A stretch of 64,000 nt of DNA from Sediminicoccus sp. KRV36 (GTDB taxonomy: Bacteria; Pseudomonadota; Alphaproteobacteria; Acetobacterales; Acetobacteraceae), in NCBI RefSeq assembly GCF_023243115.1, contig NZ_CP085081.1:62001-126000 (forward strand). Direction: 5' to 3'. The translations under genes were made by a program, and so were the position numbers. The notes beneath the pieces are model-generated. The model ran no database searches. It was given only the letters and a program-made list of their open reading frames with translations, and was not told the origin of the DNA. This document shows, piece after piece, positions 1 through 8,092 of the stretch (position 1 is the stretch's first letter; the number at the start of each line of letters is the position of its first letter).

Positions 1-666
1 ATCGCCCAGCGCCAGCTTGCCGCCCGCTGCCAGGAATTGCCGCGCATAGCTGAGGGTGAGCGCATGCGGGTCACTGACCGAACAGGGATCCGGGTAGTGG
101 ATCGCGCCCGCCCGCCGGACCTGCAGATGCGGCTCGGCCGCGGCGAGTTCCGCGCCATCCAGCGCGGTGAAGTTCACGCCGAAATCACGCTGGGCCTGCT
201 GCACCTGGGTGAGGGCCGTGGCGAAAGCCTCCTCCGTGGCATAGAGCTTCATCCAGCCGATGGGGCGCAGCAGGGCCATCGCCTCGGTGCCGTCGGCCAG
301 GGCCCGGTGCTCGTCGAGGCAGGTGGCGATCAGCGCTGAGAAGGCGCGCACCGCATGCAGGTAGCGTGTGGGTTCCGAATGCCACCAGTATTGCAGCAGC
401 GGCGAGGCGAAGCCGGGCAGGGCCAGCGGGTGGTAATGCACATCCGTCGCCCGGTTGCCGGCGATGCGGCGCAGTTCGGCCAGGGCCCGGGGGAAGGGGT
501 GCGGATAGACGGCCTCGCGCTGGATCAGCCCGCCATTGCCGAAGGAGGCGCCCTCGCCTGGCCCCTGGCGATCGACCAGCGTCACGTCACGGCCGCGGCG
601 GCGCAAATGCAGGGCGACGGAAACCCCCACCATCCCCGCGCCGAGTACGATCACCGAAGCCGCCAT
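1..666 (-). CDS. FAD-dependent D-amino-acid dehydrogenase-like oxidoreductase (5' part only)
   Basis: This reading frame stays open from an ATG at 666 to the left edge of the window, so only the first 222 codons are visible. The N-terminus is a Rossmann dinucleotide-binding fold: VIVLGAGMVGVSVALHLRRR (residues 5-24) gives GxGxxG, and an acidic residue ends the second strand (VTLVD). It is followed by GEGASFGNGGLIQ, typical of DadA-type (DAO family) flavoproteins that oxidise D-amino acids and pass electrons to the respiratory chain. Family knowledge predicts about 410-430 residues, so about half lies outside. The gene is divergent from the TetR operon, with 295 bp between them. Substrate is not determinable; a sarcosine or other amine substrate is possible. 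Confidence 0.8.
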   Translation of the reverse strand, partial: MAASVIVLGAGMVGVSVALHLRRRGRDVTLVDRQGPGEGASFGNGGLIQREAVYPHPFPRALAELRRIAGNRATDVHYHPLALPGFASPLLQYWWHSEPTRYLHAVRAFSALIATCLDEHRALADGTEAMALLRPIGWMKLYATEEAFATALTQVQQAQRDFGVNFTALDGAELAAAEPHLQVRRAGAIHYPDPCSVSDPHALTLSYARQFLAAGGKLALGD

Positions 667-901
667 GCCATCCTGCCCCTGCCAAAGCCGGCAGCTTGAA
701 CGACGCCCGCGTGACCCGTCCATGGCCCGCGCCGGGGCCCTTCGCGGATGACCTGGAGGCCTCGCTCCACGGAACTCCGATGGCTGCGCAGGAACAGGAG
801 CTTGGCGCAGCGGCGCCCATCCGGGGTTCCTGCCGCGATGCGCGGCGGTCAGCGCCCTTGGATGCGCATTTCCGTGCGGAAGCATTTACCCAACATGCGA
901 T

Positions 902-950
902 AAACCGTCCGGCCGGTATAGTTTCTCTTGACATACCGTCCGGCCGGTAT
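902..950 (+). promoter_or_regulatory. Two near-identical TetR-type operators in the promoter of the tetR-devBCA operon
   Basis: Two copies of an 18-bp near-palindrome lie 31 bp apart, at 902-919 and 933-950. The second reads ATACCGTCCGGCCGGTAT, which equals its reverse complement except at two positions. A 21-bp core (904-924 and 935-955) is identical in both copies. A TTGACA hexamer at 928-933 abuts the second copy, and TATAGT follows each copy (917-922, 948-953). The start codon of the TetR gene is at 962. The layout fits autorepression of a drug- or lipid-exporter operon. A spacing of 31 bp is close to three helical turns, which would put two dimers on one face of the DNA; that part is inference. 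Confidence 0.75.
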
Positions 951-961
951 AGTTTCCCGGC

Positions 962-1528
962 ATGCCAGAAGCCCCTCCGATCCCCGATGCGCGGACCCGT
1001 ATCCTCGATGCCGCCGAGCGCATTGTTCAGGCCAAGGGCGTGCCCGCCCTGACGCTGGAGGCCGCCGCGCGGGAGGCGGGCATTTCCAAGGGCGGCCTGC
1101 TCTATCATTTCGCCTCCAAGGAAGCGATGTTGAGCGGGCTGGTCGCGCGCCTCGCCGAATATGTGCAGATGGATTTCGACGCGGTCCTCGCCGCGCAATC
1201 GGGGCCTTGCCCGGCCAGCCGCGCGGTGCTCGCCTGGGCCTTCGACCATCCCGAGCAGGTCTGCGAGGAGCAGCACCGCGCCGGCGCCGTCTTCCTTGCC
1301 GTGTTCCATCATGACCCGGCCATGCTGGGGCCCATCCGCGCCGTCTTCGCCCATATCCGCGACCGGCTGCGCGCCGATGCCCTGCCGCCCGGCCATGCCC
1401 TGGCCATCATGGCCGCCAGCGACGGGCTTTTCTTCGGCGCGCTGTTCGGCATGTACGAGCAGTCCGAGGCGGAGCGCCTGGCCATCCGCACCGCGCTGGA
1501 GGGTTTGCTCGGGGAGGCCGGCGCATGA
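962..1528 (+). CDS. TetR/AcrR-family transcriptional regulator
   Basis: A 188-residue one-domain-plus-ligand-domain repressor. The TetR helix-turn-helix occupies about residues 12-58, with the motif LTLEAAAREAGISKGGLLYH and the following FASKEAML; the rest is a helical ligand and dimerisation domain of usual length. The stop overlaps the start of the next gene (ATGA at 1525-1528), so it is the first gene of an operon with the DevB-, DevC- and DevA-like exporter genes. The twin operators just upstream suggest autoregulation together with the exporter. The inducer cannot be read from the sequence. The ATG at 962 sits only 11 bases after the second operator, so the leader is very short or absent. 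Confidence 0.9.
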   Translation: MPEAPPIPDARTRILDAAERIVQAKGVPALTLEAAAREAGISKGGLLYHFASKEAMLSGLVARLAEYVQMDFDAVLAAQSGPCPASRAVLAWAFDHPEQVCEEQHRAGAVFLAVFHHDPAMLGPIRAVFAHIRDRLRADALPPGHALAIMAASDGLFFGALFGMYEQSEAERLAIRTALEGLLGEAGA

Positions 1529-2577
1529 ACCGCAAGCTCCTGCTGGGTGTCGCGCTGATCGCGGCGGGCGCCGGCGGCTGGTACCTCTACGCCGGGCAGA
1601 CCCCGCCGCCCGCGCCTGTGGCGGCGGCCCCCGCCGTGCCGCTCGGCGTGGGTGCGCTGGGCCGGATCGAGCCCGCCTCGCGCATCCGCAAGCTGAACCA
1701 GCCGGGCGGCATGGCCGTCACCCGCCTGGAACGCCTGCTGGTGGCCGAGGGCGATGAGGTGCGTGAGGGGCAGCTCCTCGCGGAATTCGCCGATGCCCAT
1801 CTGAAGGACGCCGCCGCCCAGCAGGCCGAGGCCAATCTGGACGAGCTGCGCGCCGCCCTCGCCCGCGTGCGGGAAGCCGGCCGGCCGAGCGAGATCGCCG
1901 CCCAGCGCGCCCGCATCGCCGCGATCGCCGCGCAGGAGGAAATCGCCCGGCGCGAGGCGACCCGCACGGACCGCCTGGTGCCCTCCGGCGCCGGCTCGGA
2001 GGCGGCGGCGGAGCGCAACCGCTTCGTGCTGTTCCGCCTCTCGGCCGAGCGTGCTTTGGCCGAGGCCGATCTGCAAACCCTCTCCACCCCGCGCGAGGAG
2101 GATCTGCGCCTGGCCGAGGCACGTGTGGCCGCCGCCCAGGCCGCGCTGGAGAAGGCGCGCGCCGATGCGGAGCTGGCGCGGGTGCGGGCGCCGATCGCGG
2201 GCACCATCATCCGCATCTTCGCCCGGCCGGGGGATCAGGTGGGCAATGACGGGCTGCTGGAAATGGCCGATCTCAGCCGCATGGATGTGGTGGCCGATGT
2301 CTTCGAGACCGATCTGGGCCGGCTGCAACCCGGCGCCATCGCCGATATCACCATCCCTGGCGAACGCAGCCGCGTGACCGCCACGCTGCGCGAAATCGGC
2401 TGGCAGGTGCGCCGTACCACCCAGGCCGGGACGGACCCGGTGGCCGCGGTGGATAGCCGCACGGTGGAGGTTCGCCTGACCCTCTCCGAGGAGGGTGCCG
2501 CACTGCTCCGCCGGCGCACCAATATGCAGGTGCAGGTGGCGATCAGGCCCTTCAGCACGCCGGTGGCCGCCCGATGA
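1525..2577 (+). CDS. devB: HlyD/DevB-type periplasmic adaptor (membrane fusion) subunit of ABC exporter
   Basis: A 350-residue membrane fusion protein. One N-terminal membrane anchor (about residues 3-26, LLLGVALIAAGAGGWYLYA) is followed by a biotinyl-lipoyl-like half motif (VTRLERLLVAEGDEVREGQLL, split across the hairpin), a long Ala/Glu/Arg-rich coiled-coil hairpin (about 95-215), the second lipoyl half (VRAPIAGTIIRIFARPGDQV) and a beta-barrel domain. The family links an inner-membrane ABC transporter to an outer-membrane channel. It overlaps the TetR gene and the permease gene by 4 bp each. The DevBCA name comes from the cyanobacterial glycolipid exporter; in proteobacteria the substrate is usually unknown, and no outer-membrane TolC gene is present here. 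Confidence 0.85.
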   Translation: MNRKLLLGVALIAAGAGGWYLYAGQTPPPAPVAAAPAVPLGVGALGRIEPASRIRKLNQPGGMAVTRLERLLVAEGDEVREGQLLAEFADAHLKDAAAQQAEANLDELRAALARVREAGRPSEIAAQRARIAAIAAQEEIARREATRTDRLVPSGAGSEAAAERNRFVLFRLSAERALAEADLQTLSTPREEDLRLAEARVAAAQAALEKARADAELARVRAPIAGTIIRIFARPGDQVGNDGLLEMADLSRMDVVADVFETDLGRLQPGAIADITIPGERSRVTATLREIGWQVRRTTQAGTDPVAAVDSRTVEVRLTLSEEGAALLRRRTNMQVQVAIRPFSTPVAAR

Positions 2578-3836
2578 ACCAGATCAGCGCTGCCGAAAAA
2601 TTCCTCCCCTGGGCACCGGAACTGACGGGCGAGGCGCCCCCGCCGCCCAGCCCGCCGAAGCCGCGCCCGGGCCTCACGGGGTTCTTCCTGCTGCCGCTGC
2701 GCCTCGCCTGGCGGCAATTGCGCGCGGAGAAATCGCGCCTGGCCGCGGCCATGGCTGGTGTCATGTTCGCCTGCGTGCTCGTCTTCATGCAGCTGGGCTT
2801 TCGCGGCGCGCTGTTCGACAGCGCCACCAACATGCTGGGCGCCATGCGGGCCGATCTGTTCCTCATGCACCCGATGACGGATGCGAGCTTCCGGCCCGAG
2901 CCGCTGCCCCGCGCCCGCGCCTTCCAGACCCTGGCCGACCCCGATGTGGCCGTGGCCGTGCCGATCTACCTGGCGCAGACGGCCTTCCGGAATCCCGAAA
3001 CCGGCCGCAAGCGCGCCGTCCAGCTGATCGGCCTGGATGCCGAGATCGGCGCCGTCGCCTTCACCGGGCTCGCACCGCTGGTGGATGCCTTGAAGCGCCC
3101 GGATACCATCGCCTTCGATGTTCGCTCCCGTCCGGAATTCGGCCCGATCGGGCCGCTTTTCGCCGAGCGCGGGCCCTTCCAGGTGCAGCTGGGCAATCGT
3201 GAGATGGAGCTGGTCGGGTTGGTCGAAATCGGCCCCAGCTTCGGCGCCGATGGAAATGTGGTGCTGAGCGAGACGAATTTCCGCCGCGTCTTCGAGCGCC
3301 GCGTCTCGAACACGGATCTCGTGGCGCTGAAGCTGCGCGACGGCGCCGATGTGCGCCAGGTGCAGGCACGGCTGCGCGGCATGCTGCCCGGGGATGTGGT
3401 GGTGCTGACCCATGCGGAGCTGGTGGCCCATGAGCGCAGCTATTGGGAGAACGGCACGCCCATCGGCTTCATCTTCGTCTTTGGCAGCCTGATGGGCCTC
3501 GTGGTGGGCATGGTCATCGTCTACCAGATTTTGTTTTCCGACATTGCCAGCCACATCTCGGAATACGCGACGCTGAAGGCCATGGGCTATTCTAATGGCT
3601 ATCTCTCCCGCGTGGTGATGAGCGAGGCCTTCATCCTGGCCATCATCGGCTTCATTCCCGGCCTGCTGCTCTCCACCTGGCTTTACAACTGGGTGGGTGC
3701 GGCGACCTTCCTGCCGCTGGCCATGTATCCCGAGCGTGGGGTGACGGTGTTCCTGATGATCTTCACCATGTGTGCCCTGGCCGGCCTGCTGGCGATGCGC
3801 AAGCTGCGGGACGCCAATCCGGCGGACATGTTCTGA
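2574..3836 (+). CDS. devC: DevC-type ABC exporter permease (FtsX/MacB fold)
   Basis: A 420-residue permease with the MacB/FtsX topology. There is a Pro-rich cytoplasmic N-terminus, a first membrane helix near residues 60-80 (AAAMAGVMFACVLVFMQLG), a periplasmic domain of about 200 residues, and three C-terminal helices (near 300-320, 345-370 and 390-412). The ATPase gene begins on the last base of its stop codon (TGA 3834-3836, ATG 3836-3838), indicating translational coupling. Together with the adaptor and ATPase it forms a complete inner-membrane plus periplasm exporter. Four-helix MacB-like permeases work by mechanotransmission rather than by a transmembrane pore, so the cargo is probably taken from the periplasm or the outer leaflet. 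Confidence 0.88.
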   Translation: MNQISAAEKFLPWAPELTGEAPPPPSPPKPRPGLTGFFLLPLRLAWRQLRAEKSRLAAAMAGVMFACVLVFMQLGFRGALFDSATNMLGAMRADLFLMHPMTDASFRPEPLPRARAFQTLADPDVAVAVPIYLAQTAFRNPETGRKRAVQLIGLDAEIGAVAFTGLAPLVDALKRPDTIAFDVRSRPEFGPIGPLFAERGPFQVQLGNREMELVGLVEIGPSFGADGNVVLSETNFRRVFERRVSNTDLVALKLRDGADVRQVQARLRGMLPGDVVVLTHAELVAHERSYWENGTPIGFIFVFGSLMGLVVGMVIVYQILFSDIASHISEYATLKAMGYSNGYLSRVVMSEAFILAIIGFIPGLLLSTWLYNWVGAATFLPLAMYPERGVTVFLMIFTMCALAGLLAMRKLRDANPADMF

Positions 3837-4525
3837 TGGAAGCGCCGGTCGAGCTGCGGGACATCACCTTCGCCTATGGGGAGGGCGAGCTGCGCCGCGC
3901 CGTCCTGCGCGAGGTGGATCTGAGCATCGCGCCTGGGGAGATCGTGCTGCTGACCGGCCCCTCCGGCTCGGGCAAGACCACGCTGCTGACGCTGATCGGC
4001 GCGCTGCGCGCCATGCAGCAGGGCCATGCGCGCGTGCTCGGGCAGGAACTGGCCGGCGCCAGCGAGCAGGACCGTGTGCGGCTGCGCGGGCGCATCGGCT
4101 TCATCTTCCAGAACCACAATCTGCTCGGCTTTCTCACGGCCCGGCAGAATGTGGCGATGTCCCTCGAACTGCATGGCGGCATGAGCGAGGCCGAAAGGCT
4201 GGCCCGCGCCGGGGACATGCTGACGGCTGTGGGCCTCGCCGATCACGCGGAAAAGCCCCCCTCCCAGCTGTCCGGCGGGCAGCGGCAGCGTGTCGCCGTC
4301 GCGCGCGCCCTGGCGGGCGAGCCTGGGTTGATCCTGGCCGATGAACCCACCGCCGCCCTGGACAAGGTGAGCGGGCAGGAGGTGGTGCATCTGCTGCGGG
4401 ACCTGGCGAAGACGCGCGGCGTGCCGATCCTGCTGGTGACGCATGACCCACGCATCCTTGATATCGCGGATCGTATCGTCGCGATGGAGGATGGGCGCAT
4501 CGTGCAGCCGGCCCGGGCGGCTTAG
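3836..4525 (+). CDS. devA: DevA-type ABC exporter ATPase
   Basis: A 229-residue nucleotide-binding subunit. Walker A is GPSGSGKTT (residues 41-49), the Q-loop is FIFQNHN near 88-94, the ABC signature is LSGGQRQR (143-150), and Walker B with the catalytic Glu is LILADEPT (163-170); an H-loop HDP follows near 205. It belongs to the LolD/MacB-N subgroup of exporter ATPases. The ATG at 3836 overlaps the permease stop; longer in-frame extensions into devC lack support. It is the last gene of the operon, and a double-hairpin element begins 25 bp after its stop, probably ending transcription. Confidence 0.9.
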   Translation: MEAPVELRDITFAYGEGELRRAVLREVDLSIAPGEIVLLTGPSGSGKTTLLTLIGALRAMQQGHARVLGQELAGASEQDRVRLRGRIGFIFQNHNLLGFLTARQNVAMSLELHGGMSEAERLARAGDMLTAVGLADHAEKPPSQLSGGQRQRVAVARALAGEPGLILADEPTAALDKVSGQEVVHLLRDLAKTRGVPILLVTHDPRILDIADRIVAMEDGRIVQPARAA

Positions 4526-4549
4526 CGGGCGGCTTGATCAGGCCAGGCA

Positions 4550-4601
4550 GCGAGGCGGCTTTGCCCTCTCGCACTCTGCCGCCAGGAAACTCAGTTTCTT
4601 G
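4550..4601 (+). repeat. Double-hairpin intergenic element, copy 1
   Basis: Hairpin A (4550-4572, GCGAG..GC/GC..CTCGC, two mismatches) and hairpin B (4583-4601, CAGGAAAC/GTTTCTTG) are separated by 10 nt. The same A-spacer-B plan recurs at 4636-4681, 8561-8613 and 21477-21523. Read in the direction of transcription of the gene ending next to it (devA), A comes first. It is likely a tandem terminator or a repetitive 3'-end element. Confidence 0.6.
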
Positions 4602-4635
4602 AATCTTCGATCATTCAAATCCCCGAATGAAGCTG

Positions 4636-4681
4636 CAGGAAACCAGTTTCCCGCCGGGGAGTTCGAGGGGCTGGCCCCTCG
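4636..4681 (-). repeat. Double-hairpin intergenic element, copy 2 (opposite orientation)
   Basis: Hairpin A is the perfect inverted repeat CGAGGGGC-TG-GCCCCTCG at 4664-4681. Hairpin B is GGAAAC-CA-GTTTCC within 4636-4652. The spacer is 11 nt. It lies 14 bp past the bcsD stop and is oriented A then B as bcsD is read, so devA and bcsD each have their own copy facing each other. Confidence 0.65.
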
Positions 4682-4695
4682 CCGCGCGGCTGGGT

Positions 4696-5178
4696 TCAGC
4701 CGCGGGCGTAGCGCAGCAGCATGGCCCCGCCATCCGGCCCGACCCGCCGGACATGGATGCCCGGTTCCGCCCCGGGCTGATTGCCAAGCCAGCTCCCGTA
4801 GAGTCCTTCCAGCACCGAACCGACCCAGCTCCCGGTCAGGTCCGCATGCGTGCCGACCATGGGTGCCGCCACGTGGCGCAGCATCACGGTGCGGTTGTTC
4901 ACATCCAGGCTGATCTGCACATAGCCCCAGTCGGCGATGGCCAGCGTGTCATTCATCCGGGATTCGAGCTCGTCCAGCGTGCCGCAGGCCGGCAAGGGCA
5001 TCAGGGAGGCCATGCGGGCCCCCACCATGCGCAGCAGCCCCTCGCGCGCGCCGTGGTCCAGGTGGCTTTCCAGGGTCTCCATCATGGCGCGCAGAAAGAC
5101 GCGCCATTGCGGCGCCACGCCGCGCCGGGCGAAATAGGTCAGGGCATTCTGGTCGGTGATCTGATCCTGCACGAGCAC
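4696..5178 (-). CDS. bcsD: Cellulose synthase subunit D (BcsD/AxCeSD-like), orphan
   Basis: The 160-residue product, starting at GTG 5178, strongly resembles BcsD of cellulose-producing acetic acid bacteria (about 156 residues). Shared landmarks are LLRMVGARMASLMPLPACGT (BcsD: LLREVGRGMA..PPLCNT), IADWGYVQISLDV, and the C-terminal block GSWVGSVLEGLYGSWLGNQP, all recognised from memory of the family. BcsD forms a periplasmic octamer through which glucan chains are thought to pass and helps to crystallise cellulose I. None of bcsA, bcsB or bcsC is in the window, so this copy is separate from any synthase operon. It is convergent with devA and has the next gene divergent behind it. The GTG start is supported by fit to family length; a later GTG two codons in is possible. 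Confidence 0.85.
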   Translation of the reverse strand: MLVQDQITDQNALTYFARRGVAPQWRVFLRAMMETLESHLDHGAREGLLRMVGARMASLMPLPACGTLDELESRMNDTLAIADWGYVQISLDVNNRTVMLRHVAAPMVGTHADLTGSWVGSVLEGLYGSWLGNQPGAEPGIHVRRVGPDGGAMLLRYARG

Positions 5179-5348
5179 GCCTTAACACAGGGGAGATAGG
5201 TTGACCCATTCCCTATAGCGGAGAAGCCGGCAGACGGAAAATCGGCCATGCCGGGCCCGGGCCAGGGCATGATGCGCGGCCGCCCCGCTTGCAGGCTGCG
5301 CCCCGCGGCAACATGTTGCCGGTCAGAGACAGCCGCGGACACCGCCCC

Positions 5349-6788
5349 ATGATCAGCCTCCCTGCCCCGAAGCCCGACATCCTCGCCCGGCGTGACGCGA
5401 TCCTGGCGGATCTCGGGCGGCTGCTGCCGGCCGATGCGGTGATCGGCGAGACGATCCGCATGAAGCCCTATGAGACGGACGGCCTGGCCGCCTACCGGCA
5501 GATGCCGCTGGCGGTGGTGCTGCCCCGCACCACCCAGGAAGTGGCGCAGGTGCTGCGCTATTGCCACGCCAATGGCATCCGCGTGGTGCCGCGCGGCGCC
5601 GGCACCTCGCTCTCGGGCGGCGCCCTGCCGCTGGCCGATGCGGTGGTGATCGGGCTGATGCGCATGAACCGCATCAAGGAAATCAACCTGGAGGACCGCT
5701 ACGCCGTGGTCGAGGCGGGTGTGACCAATATCGGCATCACCAAGGCCGTCGAGGGGGATGGCTTCTTCTACGCGCCCGATCCGTCCAGCCAGCTCGCCTG
5801 CATGATCGGCGGCAATGTGATGATGAATTCCGGCGGTGCGCACTGCCTGAAATACGGCGTGACCGCGAATAACCTGCTGGGCCTCACCTTCGTGACCATC
5901 GAGGGCGAAGTGATCGAGATCGGCGGCAATTACCTGGATGCGGCGGGCTATGACTGGCTCGGCCTGATCACCGGCAGCGAGGGGCAGCTGGGGATGGTCA
6001 CCGACGTGACCGTGCGAATCCTGCGCGGGCCGGAAGGGGCGCGCGCCATGCTCGCCGCCTTTGACGCCGTGGAGGTCGCGGGGGCGGCGGTGGATGCCAT
6101 CATCGGCTCGGGCATCATCCCCGTGGCACTGGAATTCATGGACAAGCCCTGCATCCATGCCTGCGAGGCCTTCGCCCATGCCGGCTACCCGCTGGATGCC
6201 GAGGCCATGCTCATCATCGAGGTCGAGGGCAGTGTGGCCGAGCAGGACATGCTGCTGGGCAAGATTCGCGACATCTGCGCCCGCTTCAACCCGACGAGCA
6301 TGAAGCTGGCGGAAAGCGCCGAGCAGTCGCTCGCCATCTGGAAGGGCCGCAAGGGCGCCTTCGGCGCGGTGGGCCGCATCAGCCCCGACTACCTGTGCAT
6401 GGACGGCACCATCCCGACCGGCGAATTGCCCCATGTCCTCAAGCGCATCGGGGAGATGAGCGTGCAATACGGGCTGGGCGTGGCGAATGTGTTCCACGCC
6501 GGCGACGGCAACCTCCACCCGCTCATCATGTTCGACGCGAATGACCCGGAGAGCTTCCGCAAGGCGGAGGAATTCGGCGGTGATATCCTGAAGCTCTGCG
6601 TCGAGGTGGGCGGCTGCCTGACCGGCGAGCATGGCGTGGGTGTCGAGAAGCGGGACCTGATGACCACGCAATTCACCCTGCGCGAACTCGATCTCCAGCG
6701 CGCCATCAAATCCGCCTTCGACGCAGATTGGCTGCTGAACACGGCCAAGGTGTTTCCCCTGGCCGATAACCCGAAGATCGCGGCGTGA
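5349..6788 (+). CDS. glcD: Glycolate oxidase subunit GlcD (FAD-linked 2-hydroxyacid dehydrogenase)
   Basis: A 479-residue flavoprotein of the VAO/FAD_binding_4 family. The FAD-binding segment is RVVPRGAGTSLSGGALPL (about 80-97), with NVMMNSGGAHCLKYG and GSEGQLGMVTDVTV further on, and a C-terminal FAD-oxidase domain containing HAGDGNLHP and GEHGVGVEK, which are signature segments of GlcD/D-lactate dehydrogenase-like enzymes. It oxidises glycolate to glyoxylate at the membrane with GlcE and an iron-sulfur subunit, GlcF. I chose ATG 5349 (MISLPAPKPD), which matches family length; an in-frame ATG at 5313 and TTG at 5289 would add an unlikely Arg-rich leader. The stop overlaps the glcE start by 4 bp. 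Confidence 0.9.
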   Translation: MISLPAPKPDILARRDAILADLGRLLPADAVIGETIRMKPYETDGLAAYRQMPLAVVLPRTTQEVAQVLRYCHANGIRVVPRGAGTSLSGGALPLADAVVIGLMRMNRIKEINLEDRYAVVEAGVTNIGITKAVEGDGFFYAPDPSSQLACMIGGNVMMNSGGAHCLKYGVTANNLLGLTFVTIEGEVIEIGGNYLDAAGYDWLGLITGSEGQLGMVTDVTVRILRGPEGARAMLAAFDAVEVAGAAVDAIIGSGIIPVALEFMDKPCIHACEAFAHAGYPLDAEAMLIIEVEGSVAEQDMLLGKIRDICARFNPTSMKLAESAEQSLAIWKGRKGAFGAVGRISPDYLCMDGTIPTGELPHVLKRIGEMSVQYGLGVANVFHAGDGNLHPLIMFDANDPESFRKAEEFGGDILKLCVEVGGCLTGEHGVGVEKRDLMTTQFTLRELDLQRAIKSAFDADWLLNTAKVFPLADNPKIAA

Positions 6789-8023
6789 CCCGGCCCGAAG
6801 GCCAGGGCGCCGAAGGGCTCGGGGAGTTGATGGGGGCGGGCAGTATCGCGCCTGCCACGGAGGAATCGCTCGCCGCCGAAATCACCCGCGCCCATGCGGC
6901 GCGGGAGCCGCTCTGCATCGAAGGGCGCGGCACCAAGCGCGCCATGCTGCGGCCGGTCCAGGCGGCGCGCACGCTCTCCACGCGCAACCTCACCGGCATC
7001 ACGCTGTATCGGCCCACGGAGCTCATGATCCGCGCCCGCGCCGGCACGCCCCTGCCCGAGATCGAGGCCGCCCTGGCCGAGAACAACCAGCAGATCATCG
7101 CCGAACCGCCCGATCTCACCGCCATGTTCGGCGCCAGCGAGGCCGGCACGCTGGGCGGTGCCGTCTCCGCCAATCTCTCGGGCCCCCGCCGCATCATGTG
7201 GGGCGCCATGCGGGACCATGTGCTGGGCATCCGCGCCGTGACCGGCGAGGGCGAGGTGTTCCGCTCCGGCGGGCGGGTGTTGAAGAACGTCACGGGGCTG
7301 GATCTCTGCAAGCTGCTGACCGGTGCGCATGGCACCCTGGGCGTCCTGACCGAGGTGACGCTGAAGGTCCTGCCCCGCGCCGAGGCCACCGGAACCCTGG
7401 CCATCCGCGTGCCCGATGCGGCGGGCGGCGTGGCGGCGCTGAGTGCCGCACTCGGCTCGCCCTATGGGGTGAGCGGCGCGGCCCTGCTGATCGAGGGCCA
7501 CGGCCTGCTCGGGCTGGAGGGCATCATCGCCCTCGCCCGGATCGAGGATTTCACCGAGAGCGTGCGGTATCGCCTGGGACGCCTGCGCACCGAACTGGCC
7601 GCGCATGGCGAGGCCACGCTGCTGGACACGGCAGCGTCCCATGCCGTCTGGCGCTCGGTGCGTGATGCCGAGCCGCTGGGCGCCACCCCGGAGGAGGCGA
7701 TCTGGCGGATTTCCGTCGCACCCTCGGCGGCGCCGGGCGTGGTGGCGGCATTGGGCCGGGCCTTCGCGGCGAAGCTCATGCTGGATTGGGGGGGCGGCTT
7801 GATCTGGGTGGCCGGCCCCGCGCGGGAACAGGCCCATGGCGCGGTGATGCAGGCGGCCGCGGCGGCGGGGGGCAGCTTCACCCTGTTCCGCGGGCCCGCA
7901 TCCCTCTCCGCCCATGTGCCGGTCCTGCCCGAGGAAGCGGCACCGCTGGCGGCCATCGCGCGGCGCGTGCGGGCAGCGCTGGACCCGCTGGGTCTGCTCA
8001 ACCCGGGGCGCATGCGGGGCTGA
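6785..8023 (+). CDS. glcE: Glycolate oxidase subunit GlcE (FAD-binding)
   Basis: A 412-residue GlcE-like protein beginning at GTG 6785, whose GTGA overlaps the glcD stop. It has a single FAD_binding_4 domain: the segment LCIEGRGTKRAM (about 40-51), ASEAGTLGGAVSANLSGPRR (about 118-137) and FRSGGRVLKNVTGLDLCKLL (about 160-179). GlcE is the second flavoprotein of glycolate dehydrogenase. No gene for the [4Fe-4S] subunit GlcF follows, although glcF usually does; the next gene encodes an unrelated small membrane protein. The complex therefore needs a GlcF encoded elsewhere, or uses another electron acceptor. Confidence 0.85.
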   Translation: MTRPEGQGAEGLGELMGAGSIAPATEESLAAEITRAHAAREPLCIEGRGTKRAMLRPVQAARTLSTRNLTGITLYRPTELMIRARAGTPLPEIEAALAENNQQIIAEPPDLTAMFGASEAGTLGGAVSANLSGPRRIMWGAMRDHVLGIRAVTGEGEVFRSGGRVLKNVTGLDLCKLLTGAHGTLGVLTEVTLKVLPRAEATGTLAIRVPDAAGGVAALSAALGSPYGVSGAALLIEGHGLLGLEGIIALARIEDFTESVRYRLGRLRTELAAHGEATLLDTAASHAVWRSVRDAEPLGATPEEAIWRISVAPSAAPGVVAALGRAFAAKLMLDWGGGLIWVAGPAREQAHGAVMQAAAAAGGSFTLFRGPASLSAHVPVLPEEAAPLAAIARRVRAALDPLGLLNPGRMRG

Positions 8024-8092
8024 GCCGCGGCTTGCCAAATCCTGCCCGGCGTGCTGCTGAACGCCGCCGCGAAATCCCTGGAGAGACGCTTG

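Noticed and set aside
667..901. Possible small gene between the DadA-like and TetR genes
   Set aside because: No frame has a ribosome-binding site and plausible protein; only the operator region at the right end is supported.
5139..6671. A 510-codon minus-strand frame
   Set aside because: It is the antisense shadow of glcD and has His-rich, unconserved sequence.
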